A DNA stretch of 64,000 bases, from assembly GCF_049116215.1 (NCBI RefSeq), contig NZ_JAGDZB010000001.1:186001-250000 (forward strand), in the 5' to 3' direction. Positions 1 to 9,543 of the stretch are shown here, in pieces (position 1 is the stretch's first letter; every line of letters begins with the position of its first letter). A program made the translations under genes and the position numbers. Source of the DNA: Shimia sp049116215. GTDB taxonomy: Bacteria > Pseudomonadota > Alphaproteobacteria > Rhodobacterales > Rhodobacteraceae. Under the pieces are notes generated by a model that was not told the origin of the DNA, did not search any database, and saw only the letters and a program-made list of their open reading frames with translations.

Positions 1-820
1 TGCAATAATTTTGTATTGCTTGTCATGCGCTCCGGTGCCGGGGTGCGGGCGAAGGCGCAAAACGTTTCCTGTTGCACTATAGTCTTGCATCAACGGCGCC
101 ACGGATTTCAGCGAACTGAAATTGCCGAGGTTTTGATACCCTTCCCAGGTTGGCGCGTAGAGAATGTTATTGATCGAACGGCGCTCTTTTATCGTCTCAA
201 CGCCTTCAATTGGCGACCCACCAACAACCAGAATCCGGTCTGCTTGAATTTGAAGTTTGAAATTCAACACCCGATTGGTGGCGTTGGCATCCGCCGCCAG
301 CACATAATCATACATCGAGCTCAATCGCGTGACAGAGGACGGCTTATCCGAATCTCCGTGCAAGCCAGGAATGTGAACCATCCGGGGATTTTCACGCAGG
401 TATTTGACGTTATCAACCTTGTTTGTTGCGTAAATTGCGGTGTGCAAATGCTCACAGGCCGCCATATACTGATGGGGTGTAAAGCCGTCTTCGAAATGGA
501 AAACCGGCACCCCTTTGAGAGCAAACTTGCTGATCTGCCTACCCTTTAAACCCTTGCAAATAATAACACTTTTACGACGAGAATGGGCGATATAGGGCCG
601 GTAAATATCCAACTGAGAAAAGGCAAGCACACCGCCCCCAGACATAAGCAACTTCTGGTCCAAAGAGATACATATTCAGAAGACTGGCAGCCGCGCTCTT
701 TTTGGCTGGGATTTCCTGCACAGCCAAAGCGGACAGGTCTCTTTTTAAGGCCTCTTGTAGGTCGCTCTCATAAAACGAGAGTAGCTTTTCAATAATCTTG
801 GGATCACTGCAAATCTTCAT
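1..820 (-). pseudogene. Glycerophosphotransferase/glycosyltransferase-like protein, frameshifted and cut by the window edge
   Basis: A minus-strand coding region starts at ATG 820 and runs off the left edge, but it needs two frames. The first frame (820 down to about 640) encodes an N-terminal helical stretch. The second frame (from about 660 to 1) reads on with motifs such as VFHFEDGFTPHQ, ILVVGGSPIEG, ILYAPTWEGY and LRLRPHPGTG. The last two resemble the APTW and RPHP signatures of CDP-glycerol glycerophosphotransferase (TagB/TagF-like) and related polysaccharide enzymes. Rejoining the frames needs removal of one base, most simply from the run of five C at 635-639. It is therefore either a decayed or phase-variable gene or a sequencing error. 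A cell-surface polysaccharide role is inferred. A TAG stop at 842-844 sits just upstream, in frame with the chosen start. Confidence 0.55.
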
Positions 821-1280
821 CTTAACGTCAATCGCCGTATACTAAAAAAATGGGTTGCCCGTATCAGCAAGCGAGCACAATGCGCCCCATGGATGTATGG
901 ACAAACCCTATACGTCAACCCTATTCGCCAATTTCTATATCCGGCAGTCCGACATACTTCACAGAATCGCCTATTGAGGGCCGCAAGCGGCAAGGCTCTT
1001 CTGCGCCTGCAAAAAGTGCCTTTCAGCGCAGCGTCTCCCTGGCCCGCGCAAAAACAAAGAGCTCACAACAGGTCCCCCCGTTTTCAAGACCTCAATGCGC
1101 GATATTTCGCCACACTTTTCCTTTTTGCCGCTCCGTTAATCACCTATTAACCTTGCAACCGACGGCTTCAGTGATCATCTTGCGGGTGATTGATACGGCA
1201 GAGACTCTCCGTCGTCCAAATACCCGCTAGAACGGCGCGCAAAAAACACTTTTAAAGAACGCAACTGATCCAGGCTCCCC
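821..1280. other. Intergenic region, no gene recognised
   Basis: This 460-base gap lies between two divergently transcribed genes, the frameshifted transferase-like gene and the RTX protein, so it should hold promoters for both. The open frames in it lack a Shine-Dalgarno sequence, conserved motifs or plausible composition and were not accepted. No clear hairpin terminator or operator was recognised. Confidence 0.5.
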
Positions 1281-3572
1281 ATGACTCTTGAAAATACTCC
1301 GGCCGCCCCCCTGAACGCGCCCGCTCCTGACATTGGCCACACCCCGGCGACAGCGCAGGCAATTGATGTCGGTGAAACAATCACCAGCACGTTTACTTAC
1401 GCCGGCCCGTTTGAACCACGTGATTACGATATGTTTGCCGTCACTTTGGAGGCCGGCAAGATCTATGAGTTCAGCTTTGACTATACGGATGATTCCGGCC
1501 ACACGATCCTGAACTACTATACATTCCAGATCGACCTGTACCGTTACAGCTACAATGCGGACACCGATACCTATACCCGAGAAGAGTGGTATGAGACAGA
1601 AGGGGCAAACATTCCCCTGCTGGCTGATGTCACAGACACCTATTATATCCGCGCGGAACACTTCTCTTGGTCAATCAACGAGTCGGTCGATTACACCTTC
1701 ACAGTGAATGAGATCTTTGACGACTTTGGTGGGACAATTGCCGAGGCAACCGCCGCCGAAGTGGGCACCGAGTTCTCCGGCAGCATCGACTATCGCTACG
1801 ATGTCGACATGTTTGCCGTGACCCTGACCGCCGGCGAGACATACTCAATCGATGTGACGCCTGGCGACGGTGACGGCCTGGATTACATCCCCCTGTCGAT
1901 TCTGGACGCAGACGGCAATGTCATTGCCCGCACCAGCGCCTCCTCATTGAACAGGATTGAACTCACCATCTCCGAGACCGCAACTTACTACGTGTCAGTG
2001 GAACATCGGTGGGGATATGGTGAAGACGAGTTGAATCTGACCCACCTCGGCTCTTATACCGCGATGGTGACCGCCGCGGGTGAAATCTTCGGCGACGACA
2101 CCAACCAAACCATTAACGGCACCAGCCAGGCCGATGTCATTCATGCCGCCGGCGGCAACGACAAGGTCTACGCCCGCAAAGGCAACGACGTGGTGCATCT
2201 TGGGGATGGCAATGACTACGTCCGCGTGGGCGGCGGCCGCGAAGAATTCCACGGCGGCGCAGGCAAAGACTACATCAGCTACTACGACAGTAAAAACGGG
2301 GTGACGATCAACCTCGCCACCAATGAGGTGTCCGGCTCCTGGGCCGCCAACGACACCATCAGCGGCTTTGAAAGCGTGTCTGGCTCCCGCACCGGTGATG
2401 ACCGCATTTACGGCACCTCTGGCGCCAACACCATCAAGACCTACGGCGGCAATGACAAAGTCTACGCCGGCAAAGGCTCGGACAAAGTCTACCTCGGTGA
2501 CGGCAACGATTATGTCAAAGCGGGCGGCGGCAAAGAAGAGTTCCACGGCGGCAACGGCATCGACTATCTCAGCTACTACGACAGCGCCAACGGTGTGACC
2601 GTGAACCTGTCGACCAATGAGGTGTCCGGCTCCTGGGCCAACAACGACGTGATCAGCGGCTTTGAAAACGTCTCCGGCTCCAAAACCGGGCATGACACCA
2701 TCCTCGGCAACTCCGGCGCCAATAAGATCAAAACCTACGGCGGCAATGACGTTATTAATTCCGGCGGCGGCAACGACAAAGTCTACGCAGGCAAAGGCAA
2801 CGACACTGTCGATCTTGGCTCCGGCAATGACTATGTGAAAGTCGGCGGCGGCAAAGAAAGCTTCGATGGTGGCTCCGGGACGGATTACATCAGCTACATC
2901 GACAGCAAAAATGGCATTACCATCGATCTGCGGGCCAACACCGTCTCCGGCTCCTGGGGCGAAAACGACACAATCCGCAACTTCGAAGGCGCCTCTGGGT
3001 CACGCACCGGGGCGGACACAATGTACGGCACCGACGGGTCCAACACGTTAAAAAGCTATGGCGGCAACGACAGGCTCTATGGCCGCGGCGGGAGCGACAA
3101 ACTCGACGGCGGCTCTGGAAACGACCGACTCGACGGTGGCAGCGGCAACGACCGACTTTATGGCGGCTCCGGAAACGATACACTGTATGGCGGCACGTCA
3201 GGCGACAACCTATACGGCGGCAGCGGTAACGACCGCCTGTTTGGCGGCAGCGGCAACGACACCCTTCGCGGCGACAGCGGCAATGATTTCATCGACGGTG
3301 GTTCAAGCAACGACGAGCTTTACGGTGGGTCCGGCGCCGATGTGTTCCATTTCAACGTGGGCGATGGCAACGACACCATCACTGATTTCGAAAACGGCAT
3401 CGACAAGGTCGAGGCGGATGGCTTCCGCGACCTTGATGGCGATGGCAGCTATGCCACGATTTGGAGACTTGGCTACTTCACCGTCGAAGTCCGCTTTGAC
3501 AATGGCCAGGTTCTGACCTTTGAGGATATCTGGTACGATCTTATTGGCAACGATGATTTCATTCAGCTGTAG
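1281..3572 (+). CDS. Secreted RTX calcium-binding protein with two PPC-like domains
   Basis: 763 residues, acidic and rich in Gly, Asn and Asp. Residues from about 10 to 260 hold two beta-rich modules of the bacterial pre-peptidase C-terminal (PPC) type, each with the D-x-D-M-F-A-V-T-L core. From residue 292 come three copies of a 98-residue unit (292-389, 390-487, 497-594). Each starts with RTX nonapeptides (GNDKVYAGKG type) and continues through a beta segment ending in TIKTYG. About ten ordinary GGxGxDxxx nonapeptides follow, then a C-terminal ADVFHF...DTITDF segment typical of type I secretion substrates. No signal peptide or catalytic domain is visible. Export by an ABC/MFP/TolC system encoded elsewhere, with Ca2+-driven folding outside the cell, is inferred from the family. 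The upstream Shine-Dalgarno is weak. Confidence 0.85.
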   Translation: MTLENTPAAPLNAPAPDIGHTPATAQAIDVGETITSTFTYAGPFEPRDYDMFAVTLEAGKIYEFSFDYTDDSGHTILNYYTFQIDLYRYSYNADTDTYTREEWYETEGANIPLLADVTDTYYIRAEHFSWSINESVDYTFTVNEIFDDFGGTIAEATAAEVGTEFSGSIDYRYDVDMFAVTLTAGETYSIDVTPGDGDGLDYIPLSILDADGNVIARTSASSLNRIELTISETATYYVSVEHRWGYGEDELNLTHLGSYTAMVTAAGEIFGDDTNQTINGTSQADVIHAAGGNDKVYARKGNDVVHLGDGNDYVRVGGGREEFHGGAGKDYISYYDSKNGVTINLATNEVSGSWAANDTISGFESVSGSRTGDDRIYGTSGANTIKTYGGNDKVYAGKGSDKVYLGDGNDYVKAGGGKEEFHGGNGIDYLSYYDSANGVTVNLSTNEVSGSWANNDVISGFENVSGSKTGHDTILGNSGANKIKTYGGNDVINSGGGNDKVYAGKGNDTVDLGSGNDYVKVGGGKESFDGGSGTDYISYIDSKNGITIDLRANTVSGSWGENDTIRNFEGASGSRTGADTMYGTDGSNTLKSYGGNDRLYGRGGSDKLDGGSGNDRLDGGSGNDRLYGGSGNDTLYGGTSGDNLYGGSGNDRLFGGSGNDTLRGDSGNDFIDGGSSNDELYGGSGADVFHFNVGDGNDTITDFENGIDKVEADGFRDLDGDGSYATIWRLGYFTVEVRFDNGQVLTFEDIWYDLIGNDDFIQL
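2155..3062 (+). repeat. Three tandem 294-bp coding repeats in the RTX gene
   Basis: Three copies of a 98-codon unit start near 2154, 2448 and 2769, the last two separated by a nine-codon insert. Blocks such as GNDYVKVGGGKE and NEVSGSW are nearly identical between copies, in DNA as well as protein. Such repeats can change copy number by recombination. Confidence 0.75.
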
Positions 3573-3600
3573 TGGCTATTAGCACCGTACAACCAATAAC

Positions 3601-3630
3601 GGGCGGCCTTGTCCCAAGGCCGCCCGTTTT
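3601..3630 (+). terminator. Rho-independent terminator after the RTX gene
   Basis: A perfect 10-bp stem (GGGCGGCCTT / AAGGCCGCCC) with a five-base loop is followed by GTTTT on the plus strand. It lies between two convergent RTX genes and probably ends the plus-strand transcript. Confidence 0.8.
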
Positions 3631-3644
3631 GCATCCGCATCATC

Positions 3645-6014
3645 TCACGCCACATCCTGACCGGGCCTGCGCAGCACCTCTCGGGCCGTGTCGCCGTATA
3701 GCTGCGCCACCTTGTCCCGCACGGACATGCCCAACACGCCCGGGAACAGCGCATCAATCTCCGCCTGCGCCTCCGCATTCATCGCCTGCAACGCCATCGG
3801 TCCCGGATAAAGGCTCTCGCTGGGACTGCCGTTGGAAAACACAATCTGATGGCGCTCAAACATCATGTGGAAGTAGGTCACTTCCTGTTTGCCCAGCGCC
3901 ACCCGTGTGCCACTGACAAAGCGATGCAAATGGGTCGCCCGCACCAGAATGTCACTGCCCGGCAAAACCACACCATGCTGCGGCGACACCAACAACGGGC
4001 GATCCACGCCCAGCACACCGGCGTTGATATGCACCGGCCGCAACTTCGGCTGCGCCCGCAACTGAAGACCCGACAGGGACGTGCTGCCAATCCACACAAT
4101 TGGCTGCGGCCCATTGTCCATCGTCGTGACCATGTCGCCCGGCTTCAGGCTCTCGATTGGCCGCTCGCCCTGCGGCGTCAGGATCATGGTGCCGGTGGTG
4201 AAACACACCACACCGGTGTTGTCCGCCGTCAGCTGCACCCCTTGAGAAAAACTCAGACTGCCATCGCCAAATTGCGTGTTATCTGAATAGTCCACAGCAT
4301 TGCCCTTGGCATCCAGCGTGTTGGACTGGTTGAGCACACCGTCATCAGACAAGTCAGCGCGCAGCTCATCCATGTGGTCATAGTGACCGCTCAGATCGAC
4401 AAAATCATTGTTGCTGCCATCGCCATCGCGCAGCGCACCGGAGTTGCCTGTGTTGAAGTCGGCAATTGTGTCATTGCCGCCGCTGACCACAAACACATCG
4501 TCTCCGGTCCCACCCAGCAGCTTGTCGTCGCCAACACCACCGTCCAGGGTGTCGTTCCCGGCTTCACCAAAAATCGTGTCGTTGCCCACTTCACCGTACG
4601 CGACGTCGTCACCCTCGCCAGCGTAGATGGTGTCATCGCCTCCATCGTCAGCCGCGATCGAGTCCCACCGCTCCGCCATCAGGTAGTTGTTGTCGGAATA
4701 GACACTGTCCAGCGATATCGACTGAATTGGCTTGCTCGACAAAAGCTCCATGTCGGCGTTGTTGGTGTACTCAGGCGCGAGGAAAAACTTGCCGTCAACG
4801 GTTTGAAATACAACAGCGGTAAACGAACCTGTTGAGCCATCCTCAAACGTCACTGTCGCGTTATAGCTGGCATTGGAATCCATAACCTGCTGCGCGCCAT
4901 CAATTGACATCTCTGAGGTGGCGCCGTCGGCGATCTCGTCATTTTCATCTACGCCGCCATCCCCATCGAGGTCGTTGATGTCCACGCGCACTATATGACC
5001 CGACAAAGGATCGTCGGCCGCGCCATAGCTGCCAAGAATGCTCGCCGCGTTATTAGTGTAACCAGCGCTCTCATCCCCATCCATGTCCCCTGCCGTGCCA
5101 AGGTAGTAGGCGTTCCAGCTTGAGTGTATTTGCCAGTCTTCACCGGGATCGTTGTCGGCGTCCCCGAAAATCGTGTCATTGTCACCGCCACCGGAGAGAA
5201 AGTCAGCACCAGCCCCGCCTTCAATGGCGTCTGCGCCTAAGCCACCGTAGACAACGTCTTGCCCATCGCCTGCGCTGATCGTGTCATCTCCAGACATCCC
5301 ATACAGTGTGTCGAGACCATCGCCCCCAAGCACGGAATCATGGCCCTCTTCGGCCCAAACAGCGTCATTGCCGGTGCCAGCATCAATCGTGTCGTCCCCG
5401 TCACCAGCGTAGATCGTGTCATCTCCACCTGCGGCACTGATACTGTCGGCACCATCGGTGACCTGATCGCCGTCAGAGTCTGTATAACCTACAGACACGT
5501 CTTCTCCGGTCTCTGTGCCGTCAACAACGCCATCTTCGACGACATAGTCACCATCCATACGGCTGCTGTACATGTCGTCCCCGTCAGTGACGACGCTGTT
5601 CAGAGTTAGCGACTGAATCGCTTTGGCCTCAAGTGCATCCTGATCGGCATTGTCTTCGTATTCTGGCGCAAGGAAAGTTTGCCCGTCTGTGGACTGGAAA
5701 ACCACAGCTGTGATATTTGCCGTGGTGCCATCTGTGTACGTGATGGTTGCGCTGTACTCGACCAAGCTGTCAAAGGTCAGCGCCGCGCCGCCATCAATCT
5801 GAAATTGGTCATTACCCTCAGCGTTATTGATGTAATATTCCCCATAGTCCGAGTTGTACTGGTTCATCGTGACCAGGTTTCCAGACAACGGAGCTTCGGC
5901 CGCTCCAATAGTGGAGCCAACCAAGCTCTCGGCATTTTCGGCAGAATAGTTGCCCTCGACTGGATCGAGGTCCGCAAAGACGCCGAGGTAAAAAACATCA
6001 AAAGTTGTGGCCAT
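3645..6014 (-). CDS. RTX protein with Hint (Hedgehog/intein) domain and a duplicated unnamed domain
   Basis: 789 residues. Residues about 5-140 and 290-440 are two copies of the same beta-rich module, with shared signatures YLGxxxDxD, PLSGxxV, VVFQSTDGQTFLAPEY and QSLTLNSV. RTX nonapeptides (AGDGDDTIDAG type) lie between them (about 185-285) and after the second copy (about 455-540). A C-terminal Hint domain begins at Cys604 (VVCFTTGTMILTPQGE) and includes SPQHGVVL, the conserved block with the catalytic histidine. Proteins of this Hint_2 type are common in roseobacters and are thought to self-cleave after secretion. There is no signal peptide, fitting type I export. The start ATG at 6014 follows a TGGAGCC Shine-Dalgarno. 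It converges on the other RTX gene; the two are probably functionally related surface or secreted proteins. Confidence 0.85.
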   Translation of the reverse strand: MATTFDVFYLGVFADLDPVEGNYSAENAESLVGSTIGAAEAPLSGNLVTMNQYNSDYGEYYINNAEGNDQFQIDGGAALTFDSLVEYSATITYTDGTTANITAVVFQSTDGQTFLAPEYEDNADQDALEAKAIQSLTLNSVVTDGDDMYSSRMDGDYVVEDGVVDGTETGEDVSVGYTDSDGDQVTDGADSISAAGGDDTIYAGDGDDTIDAGTGNDAVWAEEGHDSVLGGDGLDTLYGMSGDDTISAGDGQDVVYGGLGADAIEGGAGADFLSGGGDNDTIFGDADNDPGEDWQIHSSWNAYYLGTAGDMDGDESAGYTNNAASILGSYGAADDPLSGHIVRVDINDLDGDGGVDENDEIADGATSEMSIDGAQQVMDSNASYNATVTFEDGSTGSFTAVVFQTVDGKFFLAPEYTNNADMELLSSKPIQSISLDSVYSDNNYLMAERWDSIAADDGGDDTIYAGEGDDVAYGEVGNDTIFGEAGNDTLDGGVGDDKLLGGTGDDVFVVSGGNDTIADFNTGNSGALRDGDGSNNDFVDLSGHYDHMDELRADLSDDGVLNQSNTLDAKGNAVDYSDNTQFGDGSLSFSQGVQLTADNTGVVCFTTGTMILTPQGERPIESLKPGDMVTTMDNGPQPIVWIGSTSLSGLQLRAQPKLRPVHINAGVLGVDRPLLVSPQHGVVLPGSDILVRATHLHRFVSGTRVALGKQEVTYFHMMFERHQIVFSNGSPSESLYPGPMALQAMNAEAQAEIDALFPGVLGMSVRDKVAQLYGDTAREVLRRPGQDVA

Positions 6015-6178
6015 AACCGGGCTCCAGAATCTTGTTTGATTCTCGATCTAAGAGCTGCGCGTTAAATCACCTGCAAGAAATTCGGAGCGGTTTTTGGCAA
6101 AACAAATTCAATTTTTGGAAGGTTTTTGATGTTGCATACCTGAGGTTGAAAGCCTTATTTATAAGACTCTCAAGGCCG

Positions 6179-8458
6179 TCACGCAGCCCCTTCAATCGGA
6201 GGGACCACCTCTTCAGCAGCCGCCTCATCCAGAAGTTGCACCTGAAAACGCACCATCCACTCAAGCAATGCCGCCTTGCGAATGGGTTTGGTCAGGAAGT
6301 CATCCATACCCGCATCCAGGCAGGCTTGCATCTCTTCATCAAAGGCATGTGCGGTCAGCGCCACAATGGACGGCTGCACAATGTTCAGGCCGCGAATGTC
6401 TTGCGTGGCCTCAATCCCGCTCTTGCGCGGCATGGACATGTCCATAAACACCAGATCCGGCTTAAAGCTCTGCACCTGTTCCACAGCCTCAACCCCGTCT
6501 TTGGCAAAGGCCAATTCAATGGGTTGCTCCGCCATGTATTTCTTCAAAAGGAAGCGATTGGTCTTGTTGTCTTCCGCCACGAGCACCCGCAGGCCAGGGA
6601 CCAAGGCTGTGGGTGTCTCGGCACGGGACCGTCCCGGGGCCTCCAGAGAGGCCTCAGCCTCCTCATAAGGAAACACCATACGGAATGTCGCGCCTTCCCC
6701 TTCAACGGATGTGACGGAAATCGCCCCGCCCATCACGTCCAGAATATGTTTGGAAATCGACAGCCCAAGCCCCGTCCCACCAAACTTACGGGTGGTCGAT
6801 GCTTCCGCCTGAGTGAAGTGGTCAAAAATATGCGCTTGGTTCTCCTCAGAGATACCAATCCCCGTGTCTGCCACCTCACAGATCAGCCGTTTGCCTGCCT
6901 CATCCACCTCATGGCTCAGCTTCAGATACACGCCGCCCTCTTCGGTGAATTTAATCGCGTTCCCAACAATATTTGTCACCACCTGCCGCAAACGCCCGTC
7001 GTCGGCCTTGATGAATTCCGGTGCCGCGTCGTCCACCTGGCAGCGCAGTTCCAGCCCCTTGCTGCGCGCCGCCGGCGTCAACAGATCCAATGTCTCCTGA
7101 ACACAGGCCCGCGGTGCAAAACTGACCGGATGCAGCTCCATCCGGCCTGCGTCCAGTTTGGACAGGTCCAAAATATCATTGATGATCGCCATCAGCGCCT
7201 GAGACGACCCACGAATGGTGTCCGTATACCGTCCCTGATCCGCGTCCAGATCGGTTTCTGACAGCAAATCCGCCATGCCAATCACACCGGTCAGCGGCGT
7301 TCGAATTTCGTGGCTCATATTGGCCAGAAACTCCGCTTTGGCCCGCGCGCCCTCTTCCGCCGCTTGCCGCGCTTTGCCCATTTGCTCCGCCAGCTTGCGC
7401 GACTCCGTCACATCCCGCTCAATGGACACAAAAAACTCAGGCTCACCCTCGGCATCCGCAATTGGAAACAGGTTCACGTCCAACCAAATCCGGCGTCCGT
7501 CTCGGGTGACATTCTGCACCTCGCCGCGAAACGGCTGCGCCGCCTCCACCGCCAGATCAATTGTATTGATCGCTTTCAGCGCCTGATCCGTACCCGTCAG
7601 CAAGTCGGCAATGATATTGCCTTTTGCTTCTGCGAAGGAAAATCCGGTCACACGCGTGAACGCATCGTTGACCCACACAATCCGCCGTTCCCGGTCTGTG
7701 ATGATCACGCTGTCATTGGCATGACGCGCCACCAGAGACAGTTGCTGTAATTCGGTCTGATGGCGGTCCATCCGCGCATACATCGCCTTCATCTCGGCTT
7801 TTTGTCGTTCCAGATCCTGCGTGATCCGGAAATTGTTCAACCCCGATTTGGTGAACGCCAAAAACATATACAACATACAAAACACCAACATGGTGCCCGC
7901 CACATCCATCATAACAAACGGCGTCCAGCTGTTTGCCCAAAGTGCCTGTAGCCCGACGTATAAAAACGGCGCCAATATGTAGAAGATCAACCGAGTAATT
8001 GCCGCTTGCGGGTTCTTTGGAAGGACAATGGCCGCATTCACGGCCCCCAAACCCAACGCCCCAATCACAAACAGAATATTGGCGTCATTCCCCAGTTTAA
8101 AATAGTAGACGGATACCCCGGCCACAACGCTGATGCCTTGTAACGCACTGGTGATTGTGGCCCAACGCTGCCCTCGCTTCAGGCTGCCAACCAGAGCCTC
8201 ACGCCGCACGATCGTCCGCAGAACCAGACAGTCCACCGCATCCCCTGTCAGCAGAATGATGTAGCTCAGCAACGCAGGCACAAGATCCACTGCGTAATAG
8301 CCAATCGAACAGCCCAAAGTGTAAAGCACCAACCGCACTGACAGCCGGTTGACCCGCTCATCCGCGTAAGACAGCAACAGCTTACGCCGCGTGCGCAGAT
8401 CGGACTCCTGTGCCGAAGGCCTCGCAATCGGGCTGAATACGGTGGAAGTGTCTTTCAT
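6179..8458 (-). CDS. Membrane-bound hybrid histidine kinase (PAS, HisKA, HATPase, receiver)
   Basis: 759 residues. Hydrophobic segments between about residues 40 and 215 form a multi-pass membrane sensor region. A PAS/PAC module follows (about 240-360; DSVIITDRERRIVWVNDAF, then GRRIWLDV). The H-box ANMSHEIRTPL places the phosphorylated histidine at His383. ATP-binding motifs follow: N-box NIVGNAIKF, G1 ADTGIGI, G2 FGGTGLGL. A C-terminal receiver domain begins RVLVAEDNKTN, with phospho-acceptor Asp673 in FMDMSMP and Lys in LTKP. It probably senses a membrane or redox signal through PAS and passes phosphate to an HPt protein encoded elsewhere. It stands alone with no partner regulator adjacent. 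Confidence 0.92.
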   Translation of the reverse strand: MKDTSTVFSPIARPSAQESDLRTRRKLLLSYADERVNRLSVRLVLYTLGCSIGYYAVDLVPALLSYIILLTGDAVDCLVLRTIVRREALVGSLKRGQRWATITSALQGISVVAGVSVYYFKLGNDANILFVIGALGLGAVNAAIVLPKNPQAAITRLIFYILAPFLYVGLQALWANSWTPFVMMDVAGTMLVFCMLYMFLAFTKSGLNNFRITQDLERQKAEMKAMYARMDRHQTELQQLSLVARHANDSVIITDRERRIVWVNDAFTRVTGFSFAEAKGNIIADLLTGTDQALKAINTIDLAVEAAQPFRGEVQNVTRDGRRIWLDVNLFPIADAEGEPEFFVSIERDVTESRKLAEQMGKARQAAEEGARAKAEFLANMSHEIRTPLTGVIGMADLLSETDLDADQGRYTDTIRGSSQALMAIINDILDLSKLDAGRMELHPVSFAPRACVQETLDLLTPAARSKGLELRCQVDDAAPEFIKADDGRLRQVVTNIVGNAIKFTEEGGVYLKLSHEVDEAGKRLICEVADTGIGISEENQAHIFDHFTQAEASTTRKFGGTGLGLSISKHILDVMGGAISVTSVEGEGATFRMVFPYEEAEASLEAPGRSRAETPTALVPGLRVLVAEDNKTNRFLLKKYMAEQPIELAFAKDGVEAVEQVQSFKPDLVFMDMSMPRKSGIEATQDIRGLNIVQPSIVALTAHAFDEEMQACLDAGMDDFLTKPIRKAALLEWMVRFQVQLLDEAAAEEVVPPIEGAA

Positions 8459-8891
8459 GTGGATGTTCAGGCTACGGCTCCGCTTTCGCGGGGAAGTAAA
8501 GCCTCCAAATGGTTAACATTCGCTGACGCGCCGCATTTTCATCTAAGTCATGAAAGCGCGGAGTGCACCGCCGCAGGGAACGCCTTGATTTTAAAGCGCC
8601 CCACCTGGGCAATACCGAAATTAAAACCAATCTGACCGCTGTGCGACCGGAGACCATCTGTCCCTAACCTCTCCTTTTTTAGTCTTTTTCTTGTTGGCGC
8701 TTCCTTGGCGACTCACCCTGCTTGTTACAAACACGCAGGCTACAGGTGCCTTGAACCCTCTCAAAACGCAGCCAAAAAAACACAATTGCGACTCTCACTT
8801 CGCCCATTCTAGGCGCTGTCGCGCGGACTATGGACCAGCGTTTTTCTTCTCGCAACACTTTCAGAAACGCTGTGACGCTGCGCCCCAACCC
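8459..8891. other. Intergenic region, no gene recognised
   Basis: About 430 bases upstream of the hybrid kinase. The part adjacent to 8458 must hold that kinase's promoter. Short frames here have no Shine-Dalgarno or recognisable protein features. No convincing hairpin or repeat was seen. Confidence 0.5.
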
Positions 8892-9392
8892 TCACAGCGA
8901 TTCAGTTTGGTGCCACACCAAAGCAAAACCTTCCGTCGCATCCGGGGGCTCAAAACGTGAGGCCAATTGCTCAAATTGGTCTTGAGACAGTTGAAACTCA
9001 TGGTGACCTGCTTGGTTTCGCGCCAAGGCGCGCTGCCAACACACCTGCTTTGGCACGGTCAGATGATGCAACGTGGCTTGCACTTCCGCCTGCTGCGCAA
9101 GCCCGATCAACCACCGCCGCGCTTCCACCGTATTGGCGGCAAAATCCATCACCACGGCTTGACCAGCCTGTAACAAGGCCACCACATGTGGTCCAATCGC
9201 CGCGCGTAATCGCCTGGTGCAGCGCAGGTAATCAGCCAGCCCCTGCAACTCGTCCGCATAGAGGGCAGAGAGCAACTGATCTTCAGACAACACAACCGCG
9301 CCATGCGCCTGCACCAGCTGTTTTGCTAACGTGGATTTTCCCGAAGCGGCATAGCCGCACACAAGGTGAAAGTTCGAAGAAGGCATAGACAT
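8892..9392 (-). CDS. P-loop NTPase / small zeta-toxin-like kinase
   Basis: About 166 residues. The N-terminus has Walker A GYAASGKST, followed by EDQLLSALYADE and VVMDFAANTVEARRW, the layout of the AAA_33/zeta-toxin-like kinase group that phosphorylates small substrates. A typical C-terminal extension SRFEPPDATEGFALVWH follows. A longer frame begins at 9449, but a strong GGGGAGG Shine-Dalgarno lies just upstream of ATG 9392 (a second ATG is at 9386), so the shorter start is chosen. The substrate is unknown. No antitoxin gene is next to it, so a toxin role is not supported; a housekeeping or salvage kinase is more likely. Confidence 0.75.
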   Translation of the reverse strand: MSMPSSNFHLVCGYAASGKSTLAKQLVQAHGAVVLSEDQLLSALYADELQGLADYLRCTRRLRAAIGPHVVALLQAGQAVVMDFAANTVEARRWLIGLAQQAEVQATLHHLTVPKQVCWQRALARNQAGHHEFQLSQDQFEQLASRFEPPDATEGFALVWHQTESL

Positions 9393-9543
9393 GGGACCTC
9401 CCCTGTCAAAATGGAATTGGAAAACGACACATGATCCCGGCCCGACCAATCAGACCGGGCTGCTAATGCTCTTCGCTTTGAAAAACCAAAATTCCATACC
9501 CCTGCTTAGAAAACAGGACGGCCGCTGTCCAGCCCTGTGATGC

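Noticed and set aside
16..549. Plus-strand frame of 177 codons at the left end
   Set aside because: It is the antisense shadow of the minus-strand transferase-like gene, whose frame has recognisable motifs (APTWEGY, RPHPG).
1995..2693. Minus-strand frame of 232 codons inside the RTX gene
   Set aside because: Repetitive shadow of the RTX coding repeats, no start signal, low-complexity composition.
6032..7261. Plus-strand frame of 409 codons antisense to the hybrid kinase
   Set aside because: Antisense to strong kinase motifs, no Shine-Dalgarno; typical GC-rich shadow frame.
8600..8640. Third copy of the 11-bp repeat box near GGGCAATACCGAAATT
   Set aside because: Only one 11-mer-like match, no phased repeats, so it is a chance resemblance.
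8679..8888. Minus-strand 69-codon frame in the gap upstream of the kinase
   Set aside because: No Shine-Dalgarno and no protein-like features; left as intergenic.
8892..9392. Zeta toxin of a toxin-antitoxin pair
   Set aside because: No antitoxin gene adjacent and the sequence fits general small-molecule kinases equally well.
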